NCBI GenBank assembly: GCA_030448085.1
Contig: JAUJNU010000013.1
Coordinates: 1-16,202, forward strand
Reading direction: 5' to 3'
Source of the DNA: Actinomycetota bacterium
Lineage (GTDB): Bacteria > Actinomycetota > UBA4738 > CADDZG01 > WHSQ01
DNA: 16,202 nt
The position numbers and the translations under genes were made by a program. The notes below the pieces were generated by a model. It made no database searches, was not told the DNA's origin, and saw only the letters and a program-made list of their open reading frames with translations. Below are positions 1 to 7,409 of this stretch, piece by piece. The stretch's first letter is position 1; every line of letters starts with the position of its first letter.

Positions 1-549
1 GATCCTTTTCACCACCTCGAAGACCGTCAGGGTCAGCTTGGGCGAGAGGCCGAGCGAGGACTCGTCGATGAGCAGGAGCTTCGGGCGGGCCATCAGGCCG
101 CGGGCGATGGCGAGCATCTGCTGCTCGCCGCCGGACAGGGTTCCAGCGAGCTGCGTCCAGCGCTCACGCAGGCGAGGGAAGTACTCGACCGCCTGTTCGA
201 TGATCTCCTTTGTCCTCTTCTTGTCCCGCTTGTAGGGCCAGGCCCCCATGCGCAGGTTCTGCGCGATCGTCAGCTGAGGAAACACGTGGCGTCCCTCGGG
301 TACGAGGACCACACCCTCTCCGACAAGCTTGCGGGGGTCCCACTTCGTGACGTCCTTGCCCTCGAAGACGATCTTGCCGCCCCATGGTTTCAGGAGCCCC
401 GCAAGGGAGAGGACGGTCGTGGTCTTGCCCGCGCCGTTAAGGCCGAGCAGGACGGCGGTCTCGCCCTGCTCGATCGAGAAGTCGATGCCGCCCAGGACCG
501 GAAGGGCGCCGTAGCCCGCCCTCAGCCCCTCGACCTCAAGAAGCGGCAT
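1..549 (-). CDS. livF: Branched-chain amino acid ABC transporter ATPase LivF (3' truncated by window edge)
   Basis: This is one of the two cytoplasmic ATPases that power a LIV/HAAT-type amino-acid importer. The 183 codons visible from the ATG at 547-549 run to base 1, so about 50 C-terminal residues of the usual ~235 are missing. Visible motifs are Walker A GLNGAGKTT (residues 36-44), the Q-loop region, an intact ABC signature LSGGEQQ (138-144) and Walker B ending LLLIDES (158-164). Most LivF proteins have LDEP where this one has IDES; the catalytic Glu is kept. The start overlaps the 3' end of livG by 14 nt, so the two are probably translationally coupled. The family assignment is firm; the transported solute cannot be told from the ATPase. 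Confidence 0.95.
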   Translation of the reverse strand, partial: MPLLEVEGLRAGYGALPVLGGIDFSIEQGETAVLLGLNGAGKTTTVLSLAGLLKPWGGKIVFEGKDVTKWDPRKLVGEGVVLVPEGRHVFPQLTIAQNLRMGAWPYKRDKKRTKEIIEQAVEYFPRLRERWTQLAGTLSGGEQQMLAIARGLMARPKLLLIDESSLGLSPKLTLTVFEVVKRI

Positions 550-1345
550 CTGCAGTCTCCCCGGGGCTCTCTTCGTCCTCGGCCTCCGCACCCAGATAGG
601 CGGCGATCACCTCGGGGTGGTTCTTCACCTCTTGGGGAGTGCCCTGGGTGAGAACCTGCCCGAAGTTCAGCACGTAGACGTAATCGCAGACGCCGGTGAC
701 GAGCGGGACGTGGTGTTCGATCATCAGAACCGTGAGGTTCAGTGACTGGCGGAGCTTCAGCAATCGCTCTCCGAACGAATGGGCCTCGTCCGGGCCCATG
801 CCGGAGGAAGGCTCGTCGAGGAGGATGACGTCCGGGTCGGTGGCGAGGACGGTCCCGATCTCGATGAGCTTCAAGGTCCCGTAGGGGAGCCCGTCGAGCT
901 TGGACTCGGCCAGGTGGGTGAGGCCTATGAAATCCAGCACCTCCATCGCGTTGGAACGGAGCCTGCGCTCCTCTAAGAAGGAACGGGGGGCGCCGAAGAC
1001 AGCACCCGCCGCTCCGTAGCCGATCCGGGGGTGCTGGGCCAGGAGGAAGTTCTCGATCACGGTGAGCTCGCGCACCAAGCCGATGTTCTGGAAGGTTCGG
1101 CCGATACCGAGAGCCACCTTGCGATGCGTTGGCAGGAGCGAGATGTCACGCCCGCGGTAGGTGACGGTGCCGCTGTTCGGCTGGTAGAGGCCCATGATGC
1201 AGTTGAAGAGGGTCGTCTTCCCCGCGCCGTTCGGCCCGATGAGGCCGACGATCTCCCACTCCGGCACCTGGATGTTGACCTCGTTCAGGGCAACGAGCCC
1301 GCCGAAGCGGATGCCCATGTCCTTGACCTCGAGCACGGCCCCCAT
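536..1345 (-). CDS. livG: Branched-chain amino acid ABC transporter ATPase LivG
   Basis: This is the second ATPase of the LIV-type importer, partner of LivF at the inner face of the membrane. It is 269 residues long, typical for LivG. Walker A is GPNGAGKTT (37-45), Walker B is VILLDEPSSG (173-182), and the H-loop is MIEHH (208-212). The signature region reads LPYGTLKLIEIG (153-164) rather than a canonical LSGGQ. LivG proteins commonly have an LSYG/LPYG variant, so this looks natural. An acidic tail (about 253-269) extends past the normal end. The ATG (1343-1345) shares one base with the livM stop (TGATG), which points to coupled translation in the livHMGF order. Confidence 0.95.
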   Translation of the reverse strand: MGAVLEVKDMGIRFGGLVALNEVNIQVPEWEIVGLIGPNGAGKTTLFNCIMGLYQPNSGTVTYRGRDISLLPTHRKVALGIGRTFQNIGLVRELTVIENFLLAQHPRIGYGAAGAVFGAPRSFLEERRLRSNAMEVLDFIGLTHLAESKLDGLPYGTLKLIEIGTVLATDPDVILLDEPSSGMGPDEAHSFGERLLKLRQSLNLTVLMIEHHVPLVTGVCDYVYVLNFGQVLTQGTPQEVKNHPEVIAAYLGAEAEDEESPGETADAAS

Positions 1346-2703
1346 CAGGCGTCCCTTCCCGGCTCGTTTGAGGACGCGGGGGCATCCCCGCCCTGAAGGT
1401 GGAGGACCGCGGTGTCGCCTTCCGCGCCCCCCTCGTCATCTTCGCTCGGGCTCCCTGCGGTTGAGTCACTCGAGGCTCCATCCGATGCGGCGCTGCTCCC
1501 GACCAGCTCAGGGGAGGTGGCGGGGGAGGCGACCGCAGCGGCTGGCGCCTCCGGTCCCTTGCCCCTCTTCAGCAGGTGGCCGAGGCCCTTGTGCTGCTTC
1601 GGCTTCTTGCCGTCGGGATGCATCGAGAACTTCTCGCCCGAGAACCAGCGGGTGATGGGCGAGATCTGCTCCGCGATCCCACCCGGGAATTGGATGAGCG
1701 TTAGGAGGGCCAGGAGCGGACCGAGGATCAGAGTGAATTGCTCCGCATTCCTGTGAAGGGTGTCCTCGATGAAGTGCGTCAAGGGGCCGATCTTGGTGAT
1801 GATGAAGGTGAACAAGGCGAAGAAGGCCGAGCCGATGACGACGCCGCCCCTCTTGCCGAGTCCGCCGACGACGACCATCAGCACCCATAGGAGAGCGATC
1901 TGGAAGGTGAAGTCGTTGGAGACGACGATCCCTCTGCGGTGGGCGAACAGGGCCCCCGCGAGGCCCGCGAAAGCTCCCGAGAACATGAAGGCGAAGACCT
2001 TGTAGAAGGTGACGTTGACGGCGTAGGAAGCCGCTACGGGCTCCGACTGCTTGACCGCGAGGATCGCCCGCCCCACCTTGGAGGAGACGAGTCTCCAGTC
2101 GATGAAAAGGCAGATCGCCAAGAACACGAGGCACAGGAACATGTACTCGTGGTCGCTCGAGAAACGCTCGGGCCGAGGCGCGGGCATGCCTGCCCCACCG
2201 CGAGTGAGGAATGGGATCTCGAAGATCGAGTTGACCGCTACGAAGCCGAAGGTCAACGTGATCAGCGACAGGTAGAGACCTTTGATCCGAAGGGCGACGA
2301 GGCCTAGCAAGCCGGCGGAGAGCGCCCCGATCACTACGGCAACCCCCACCCCGGTGAAGAAAGCGCCGAGGGAGCAAGCTTCGAGGGTGCAGCCCGCGGT
2401 CTCTGTCACGTAATAGGCGGATGCGAAAGCCCCGATGCCGACGAAGGCGTGGTGGCCGAGAGAGACCTGTCCGGTGTAGCCCATGACGATGTTGAGGGAA
2501 AGGCCGATGATCGCGTAGATCGCCGCGACGGCGACCCTTTCTCCCGCGTCTACCGGGCTCAGCCGCGTCAGACCGTACCCGGCGGCCGCTCCGAGTACCA
2601 ACAGGATCCCGATGCGGACGGACCAACCACGGATGCTCGGCCGCCACCTCGCTGCGTGAGGAGAAGCTGCCACGGGAACGCTCTCGGCCGCGGTGGCGCT
2701 CAT
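1345..2703 (-). CDS. livM: Branched-chain amino acid ABC transporter permease LivM with long hydrophilic C-terminal tail
   Basis: This is one of the two transmembrane permease subunits of the importer. A hydrophobic core (about residues 28-350) with roughly eight to ten helices carries the LivM-type stretch MGYTGQVSLGHHAF near residues 74-87. Unusually, about 99 residues follow the last helix (354-452): first a basic Lys/His-rich part, then an Ala/Ser/Asp/Glu-rich low-complexity part with no recognisable domain. The family is usually about 300-400 residues, so this tail accounts for the extra length. The start ATG overlaps the livH stop by 4 nt (ATGA). The permease assignment is firm. The tail's function is unknown; it is probably cytoplasmic and disordered. 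Confidence 0.93.
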   Translation of the reverse strand: MSATAAESVPVAASPHAARWRPSIRGWSVRIGILLVLGAAAGYGLTRLSPVDAGERVAVAAIYAIIGLSLNIVMGYTGQVSLGHHAFVGIGAFASAYYVTETAGCTLEACSLGAFFTGVGVAVVIGALSAGLLGLVALRIKGLYLSLITLTFGFVAVNSIFEIPFLTRGGAGMPAPRPERFSSDHEYMFLCLVFLAICLFIDWRLVSSKVGRAILAVKQSEPVAASYAVNVTFYKVFAFMFSGAFAGLAGALFAHRRGIVVSNDFTFQIALLWVLMVVVGGLGKRGGVVIGSAFFALFTFIITKIGPLTHFIEDTLHRNAEQFTLILGPLLALLTLIQFPGGIAEQISPITRWFSGEKFSMHPDGKKPKQHKGLGHLLKRGKGPEAPAAAVASPATSPELVGSSAASDGASSDSTAGSPSEDDEGGAEGDTAVLHLQGGDAPASSNEPGRDA

Positions 2704-3722
2704 GCCTCCCTCCCGAGCAGACCCTGAGGCCGGGCCAGCAGCACGATCAGAAGGACCAAGATGATCGCCACCTGCTCCACCCCGGGAACGATCTCACCGA
2801 GGATCTTCGGGGCGCCGGTGAGGGGGTCGGTTCCGAACGTGAAGTGGCCCCCCGCCCACAGAGCGAGCGACTGCACGAGCCCGATCACTACACCACCGAT
2901 GAACGCTCCCGGAAGGCTCGTCATCCCGCCTATCACCGCCCCGGTGAAGGCGGGGATGAGGATGTTGCTCGTCATCACCCCGGGGGAGAGGAAGCCCACG
3001 GTGGGGACGTAGAGGATCCCCGCAACGGCGCCGAGGAAAGCCGCAGAGCCCCAGATGAACATCGACATGCGCTGGATGCCGATCCCCACCACGCGGGTGG
3101 CGAAAGCGTCTTGCGAGGTAGCAAGGACGGCCAGACCGAGGTTCGTGCGAGAGAAGAAGTATCCGAGTAGGACGGCCAGCCCGAGAAGGGTGCCGATGGC
3201 GAGGAGGTTCTGCGGAGTGATCTGTTGCTCGAACACGCTGATGCCTCTGAGGGTTCCATCGGGGCCGACTCCGGCAAGAGCAGGCTGGAGCTCCCTCGGC
3301 TCGGCCTCGAATAGCAGGATCTCGGCGCCGATCGCGAGCAGGGCGAGAGCGATGGTGGCCACCAGAAGGGTCACCCTCGGGGCGTTCATCAAGGGCTTGA
3401 TGAAGATCCGCTCCAGCATCACCCCGAGCACCACGGTACCGATCACCGCCACGACGGCCGCAAGGCCATAGGGCATCCGGTCGTTCGCGATCCCGAGGAA
3501 GAGCATGTAAGCCGCCATCGTGCCGAACTCGCCTTGGGCGAAGTTGAAGACCCGGGTTCCCTTGTAGACGATCACCAGGCCCAGAGCGACGAGCCCGAAG
3601 ACGGCGCCGTTCACCACCCCGATCACGACGAAGGCGTTGGGCCCGCCCACCACGTTCTTTCCGGCCAAAAGGATCAGCCCGATGATGAGGGCAAGCGCGG
3701 CTGAAACGATCCCGGTTCTCAT
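2700..3722 (-). CDS. livH: Branched-chain amino acid ABC transporter permease LivH
   Basis: This is the first permease subunit of the LIV-type importer: 340 residues, almost entirely hydrophobic, with about eight helices. Family hallmarks are NFAQGEFGTMAAY (60-72), the internal hydrophobic GAVIGGMTSLPGAFIGG stretch characteristic of LivH, and the closing ARPQGLLGRE. It follows the binding-protein gene by 44 nt and overlaps livM by 4 nt. No strong Shine-Dalgarno precedes the ATG at 3720-3722. Together with LivM it should form the transmembrane channel for the solute delivered by the upstream lipoprotein. Confidence 0.95.
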   Translation of the reverse strand: MRTGIVSAALALIIGLILLAGKNVVGGPNAFVVIGVVNGAVFGLVALGLVIVYKGTRVFNFAQGEFGTMAAYMLFLGIANDRMPYGLAAVVAVIGTVVLGVMLERIFIKPLMNAPRVTLLVATIALALLAIGAEILLFEAEPRELQPALAGVGPDGTLRGISVFEQQITPQNLLAIGTLLGLAVLLGYFFSRTNLGLAVLATSQDAFATRVVGIGIQRMSMFIWGSAAFLGAVAGILYVPTVGFLSPGVMTSNILIPAFTGAVIGGMTSLPGAFIGGVVIGLVQSLALWAGGHFTFGTDPLTGAPKILGEIVPGVEQVAIILVLLIVLLARPQGLLGREA

Positions 3723-3766
3723 CGTGACCGGAAAGCTAACGCACGGAGCAGCAGAAGGCTAGCGAG

Positions 3767-5275
3767 CTATTTGAAGTCGCTGACGAAGGCCTGTTCCGTC
3801 ACCCATGCGTTCTTCGAACAGTCGGCTCGGTTGAGGTGCATGGATTGTCCGCCGAAGTGGTTGTCTGGACTGTACGCGACGGGCGGCCCGATCCCCGTGC
3901 TGAACTTGGATCTCTCGACCGCGAAGACGAAGCGCTCACGCGACAGGTCCCGTCCCGGCTTGGCCAGCATCTGGGCGAGGAGCTTGGAGATGCCCCAGAG
4001 CCCGAACTGGATGTCGTCCGTGCCTCCGGCCTTGCGGAAGCTGGGGTCGAACCTGTTCGAGTCGAAGAAGGACGGCGTGGGGTTCAAGAAGTGCGCGCCG
4101 TCGATCGACCTTCCGTTACGGCAGGCGATGCTCGCGACCGTGTCGAGGGCCATCGAGAGGCCGACTCCGACCCAGTGCGGCCTGTACCCCTGGCTCTGAG
4201 CCGCGTTCGCCAGCTGGATGAAGAATGTGGGCGAGGTCAGGACGTAGACGTTCTGGATCCCTTTCGCCTGCAGCTCGGTGGCCACCGATTGTGCGTCGCT
4301 TTGGCCAGCGGTTTTCGAGATCGCGCGGTTGTAGTCGACCGTGGCCCCGCGTTCCCTCATCGCGTTGATCCAGGAGGAGTTCGCGTCGGAGAAAGCCGGC
4401 GTATTGAAGCGCAGCATCCCGTTCTTCTCGTCACCGGCCCCCGCCTTCGTCACGAGGTAATCGGCGAGAAGGGGCCCCTGCTGCGGGTAGCTCATCCACG
4501 CCGCGAAGTAACCGGGGATCTGATTCACACCGATCTCGGTGACCCCACCGGAGATGTAGGGGACTCCGACAGAGTGCGCGTACTGCGCGCAAGCCTGGAG
4601 CTGATCCGCTCCGGCGACCCCGACGAGGAGGAACACCCCCTCGTCCTCGACCAGCTCACGACAGGCCGTGACGGCCTGCGAGGGGTTGTAGTTGTCGTTG
4701 CGAAAGGCCACCTCGACGCGGCGGCCGTTGATCTTCTTGCCCTGCGACTCCAGGAACTTGAAGTAGAGATCCTTGCCCTTCTCGAAGGACTGCGTCGGGA
4801 CCGGAGCGGCGCCCGTGATAGGGGCATGGATCCCGATCTTGATCACGTCATCGCTCACGCCGGTGACGTTTCCGCCGGCACCGGGGCCATCGTCATCGCC
4901 GGGAGGCTTCTGGCCGGGCGGGGGCTCCTCTCCCGGAGGGGTGTCGCCGGGCTGGTCGGGGCCGGGCCCCGGGCCTTGGTCGCCTCCCCCATCGGTGGGG
5001 CCACCGTTGTTCGTGTTCTGGCTTGCCGCGAAGCCGGGGTTCTGCTTTTCGAGCTCTTCGGCCGTGGCGATGACCTCACCGGTCTTGGTGTCGACCAGGT
5101 TCCCCTCTTCGTCGAGGGCCGTCCCCTCGGGGAGCTGGAGCGTCCCGCCCGTGCCTCCAGCCGCGACGGAAACCCCCTCGGGCCTCAGGGCCACGCCGGG
5201 CTTCTGGCCGCATGCTGCGGCGACGAGGAGCATCAGACATAGGACTGCGACGAGCTGGAGCCGGCTACGGGTCAT
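3767..5275 (-). CDS. Amino-acid-type ABC transporter substrate-binding lipoprotein (LivK/Peripla_BP_6 family)
   Basis: This is the extracytoplasmic solute receptor of the importer. Residues 1-21 are a lipoprotein signal peptide (hydrophobic LMLLVAAAC), with the predicted lipidated Cys at 22. Residues about 23-84 are a small N-terminal segment. Residues about 85-140 are a Gly/Pro/Asp-rich linker, and the type I periplasmic-binding fold (Peripla_BP_6) starts at DDVIKIGIHAPITG (142-155) and runs to the end. At 502 residues it is about 100 longer than ordinary LivK proteins because of the extra N-terminal segment and linker. The linker may hold the receptor away from the membrane through the cell wall. 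The substrate is probably an amino acid, peptide, amide or urea-like molecule; the sequence does not decide which. It starts 6 nt after the upstream secreted protein's stop, so both should be on one mRNA. Confidence 0.9.
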   Translation of the reverse strand: MTRSRLQLVAVLCLMLLVAAACGQKPGVALRPEGVSVAAGGTGGTLQLPEGTALDEEGNLVDTKTGEVIATAEELEKQNPGFAASQNTNNGGPTDGGGDQGPGPGPDQPGDTPPGEEPPPGQKPPGDDDGPGAGGNVTGVSDDVIKIGIHAPITGAAPVPTQSFEKGKDLYFKFLESQGKKINGRRVEVAFRNDNYNPSQAVTACRELVEDEGVFLLVGVAGADQLQACAQYAHSVGVPYISGGVTEIGVNQIPGYFAAWMSYPQQGPLLADYLVTKAGAGDEKNGMLRFNTPAFSDANSSWINAMRERGATVDYNRAISKTAGQSDAQSVATELQAKGIQNVYVLTSPTFFIQLANAAQSQGYRPHWVGVGLSMALDTVASIACRNGRSIDGAHFLNPTPSFFDSNRFDPSFRKAGGTDDIQFGLWGISKLLAQMLAKPGRDLSRERFVFAVERSKFSTGIGPPVAYSPDNHFGGQSMHLNRADCSKNAWVTEQAFVSDFK

Positions 5276-5281
5276 GTGGGT

Positions 5282-6592
5282 CTATCCCTTCTTCCTGAAC
5301 GGGAGCTTGCTGGTGAGGGACTTGGTCTTGCTTCCGATGTTCGAGAAGAAAGCGCCCAGGGCGGAGGCGCCGGAGGCGGTCGCCGGTTGGGCCCCGCGGC
5401 GCTCGGCGTTGATCTGGCGGATCTGAGCGAGGACGCCGTCGGGCCTGACGCCGGTGGCCGACTCGACGACGGCCCTGCGGACCAGCGAGAACCCGAAGGC
5501 CCCCGCCAGGAGCGCGAGCCATACGTACCCGGGGAAGCTCTCGATCGGAGGAAGCGGCTGCTCGTCGGCGATCGGCTCGGCCCCGGCTGAGACCGGTTCG
5601 GCCGGCGTGGTGTCGTCGGGAACCTCGGTGTCGCCTCCGGTTGGAGGATCGGCCGAAACGCTTCCTCCGGCAGGCGCCCCGGAGTCACCGGGAGGCGTGA
5701 AGGTCTCGGTCCCGCTCGTTCCCGTTGCCGGGGGCACCGTCGTCTCAGGGGCCAACGTGGTCACCGTCGGGATGGTCGTCGTGGGGATCGTCGTGGGAGG
5801 TGGGGGAGGCTCGAAGGTGAGAGAGGTGACCACGCCACCCTTCTCCTGAGGTCCGTCGAACACGACCCTCCATTCGTTGTTGTCGCCGGGCTCGGAGCCC
5901 TTGCCCTTCTTCGGGAAGAGCATGACCCCGGCGACGGGGGGCGTCTCCTCGGTCCAGCTCTGGGCGAAGTCGGTGAGATCCCAGGTCCAGACCCTGATCT
6001 CCGGGTCGCCCGCCTTCTTCGGCTTGATCGTCTTGCGCTTCGCGACAGAATCGCTCTTGCTGCACTTGAACTTGGGCCTCTCCTTGTACTCGCGGGCCTC
6101 GCCGTCGCCGAAGAACTCCGTTACGAGACAGGCCTGGATCAGCTTCCCGTCGGCGTTGAAGGGCTCGCTCTGCTCGTCGTCCGCCTCCCGCATCGTGAGG
6201 GTGAAGTTCTTCACGGTCGCGCCCAGGGGGAAGGCGAAGGAGTCGAACGAGATGGCCGAGATCATGTCCGGGGTCTCGTAATCGCCGCCGAGCACCTGGA
6301 TCGGCAGGCGACCCTCCCTGCAGGTCCCGGGGATAGCACCCGTTCCGGGGGCGGGCTGCGGGCAGAAGGGGTTGGTCAGCTCCAGCGTCGCGGCATCCCC
6401 GCCGGAGGGGTTGGGCACCTTCTGGGACCTCTGCTGCTCCCAGTACCAGGCGCGGGCGAGCACGGCAGGTTCAGCCTTGTCTGCGAAGGCGGAGAGGGAG
6501 GGGATGAGGGTAGCGGCGATCACACCTACCGCGACGAGGCCTGCAGCGACACCACTACGTCCGCGTCGAGTCACCCTCTTGTTCCTCCCCAT
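5282..6592 (-). CDS. Secreted, C-terminally membrane-anchored protein of unknown function, first gene of the transporter operon
   Basis: Function not recognised. Residues 1-37 look like a Sec signal peptide (basic n-region, hydrophobic 14-33, likely cleavage after SAFA). Residues about 38-255 form an extracellular domain with Cys and Trp residues. Its end, WTWDLTDFAQSW through EWRVVFDG, resembles a DNRLRE/carbohydrate-binding-like beta-sandwich; that is only a pattern resemblance. A Pro/Thr/Gly-rich wall-spanning linker (about 256-355), one membrane helix (356-371) and a basic cytoplasmic tail ending PFRKKG follow. A better start may be GTG at 6572-6574, because GGGGAGG (6584-6590) sits 9 nt before it; the ATG itself has no good ribosome site. 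It heads the operon 6 nt before the binding protein, which suggests a surface role linked to solute capture. Confidence 0.8.
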   Translation of the reverse strand: MGRNKRVTRRGRSGVAAGLVAVGVIAATLIPSLSAFADKAEPAVLARAWYWEQQRSQKVPNPSGGDAATLELTNPFCPQPAPGTGAIPGTCREGRLPIQVLGGDYETPDMISAISFDSFAFPLGATVKNFTLTMREADDEQSEPFNADGKLIQACLVTEFFGDGEAREYKERPKFKCSKSDSVAKRKTIKPKKAGDPEIRVWTWDLTDFAQSWTEETPPVAGVMLFPKKGKGSEPGDNNEWRVVFDGPQEKGGVVTSLTFEPPPPPTTIPTTTIPTVTTLAPETTVPPATGTSGTETFTPPGDSGAPAGGSVSADPPTGGDTEVPDDTTPAEPVSAGAEPIADEQPLPPIESFPGYVWLALLAGAFGFSLVRRAVVESATGVRPDGVLAQIRQINAERRGAQPATASGASALGAFFSNIGSKTKSLTSKLPFRKKG

Positions 6593-6755
6593 TTGAGATC
6601 TCTGCCTTTCTTCCTACGATTTCGCCGTGTGGCCCGCCGTTCCTGCTGGTCAGGGCCAGGCTCCCGCCTGAAGAAAAGATAACACTCGTGGTCGTTTAAT
6701 CACCTTTGCGCGCCGTCACGGGGCGAGTGGCGCGCGGCTTTGCTAATGTCGTCCC
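6593..6755. promoter_or_regulatory. Divergent promoter region between the transporter operon and the membrane protein gene
   Basis: This 163-bp gap separates two divergently read genes and contains a relatively AT-rich patch (6670-6710) in GC-rich surroundings. A TANNNT box TATCTT on the minus strand (6676-6681) could be the -10 of the transporter operon, giving a leader of about 75-100 nt. No convincing -35 element was found. The plus-strand promoter is listed separately. Confidence 0.4.
6744..6749 (+). promoter_or_regulatory. Predicted -10 box (TAATGT) of a leaderless transcript
   Basis: TAATGT fits the actinobacterial TANNNT -10 consensus and ends 6 nt before the GTG start at 6756. Transcription would begin at or next to the start codon. 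No Shine-Dalgarno precedes that GTG, which supports leaderless initiation. Confidence 0.55.
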
Positions 6756-7409
6756 GTGAAGAAGCTAAAGGCTCTCTGGCGGTCCCTCAGCGGTGACGTG
6801 GACCGTCGTGTTCGTCTCGGCAGGCTGCTCGGCCTGGTCTTCATCGCAGGCGGGTTCATCCTCATGTACAAGGCGTGGGACGGGGCCGCCAACCGGAACA
6901 CGATCCAGGGTCAGTTCCCCTACATCCTCTCGGGGGGCCTGGTCGGCCTGGCGCTCGTCATCACGGGGGGCGTGCTCCTCATGCTGGCCACGATCCGGGC
7001 GGAGCGGCAGGTCCTCACCAACAGGTTCGACGAGATGGCGCTGCTTCTCAGCCGCAACCTCAACCGGATGCAGATCTCTTCGACCAACGGAGCTGCGGGG
7101 GCGGGCGAGCAGGTGATCGCCGGCAAGGACGTCTATCACCGGCCCGACTGCAAGATCCTCCAGGGAAAGAAGAACCTGACCGCGCTATCGGTCGAGCAGG
7201 CGGCCGCCGAGGGGCTGAGCCCCTGCCGCGCCTGCGGGCCGCCGGAGGCGCTCCCGGCGGAAGACGCGACGAAGACGGAAGTGGCACCTGCGGCGGCTGC
7301 GTCCACGCCCGGCGCCTCGGATCCCGAGGAGACCGCGACGGCCAAACCAAAGAGAGGGTCGAAGGCCGACAAAGCCGCTAGCGGAGCGAGCGAAAAACCA
7401 TCCCCGTGA
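6756..7409 (+). CDS. Two-helix membrane protein with a putative metal-binding H-C/C-C motif
   Basis: No named family recognised with certainty. The 217-residue protein has a basic N-terminus, two membrane helices (about 22-38 and 57-80), a polar amphipathic stretch (about 81-110), and a small domain starting VIAGKDVYHRPDC. In that domain His128, Cys132, Cys157 and Cys160 (SPCRACG) are spaced as in short Ada-like zinc-binding modules of the form YH..C(x24)C..C. A low-complexity Ala/Lys/Glu tail follows (about 165-217). Both ends of the helical hairpin would face the same side, most likely the cytoplasm. It starts at GTG with a predicted leaderless promoter. Its 3' end overlaps the convergent DUF1015 gene by 32 bp. 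The metal-binding role is inferred from residue spacing only. Confidence 0.8.
   Translation: MKKLKALWRSLSGDVDRRVRLGRLLGLVFIAGGFILMYKAWDGAANRNTIQGQFPYILSGGLVGLALVITGGVLLMLATIRAERQVLTNRFDEMALLLSRNLNRMQISSTNGAAGAGEQVIAGKDVYHRPDCKILQGKKNLTALSVEQAAAEGLSPCRACGPPEALPAEDATKTEVAPAAAASTPGASDPEETATAKPKRGSKADKAASGASEKPSP

Noticed and set aside
3836..5242. A 468-codon open frame on the plus strand, antisense to the binding-protein gene
   Set aside because: It is a GC-rich shadow frame, Arg/Asp/Gly/Val-heavy with no motif. The minus-strand gene has a clear lipoprotein signal and Peripla_BP_6 fold.
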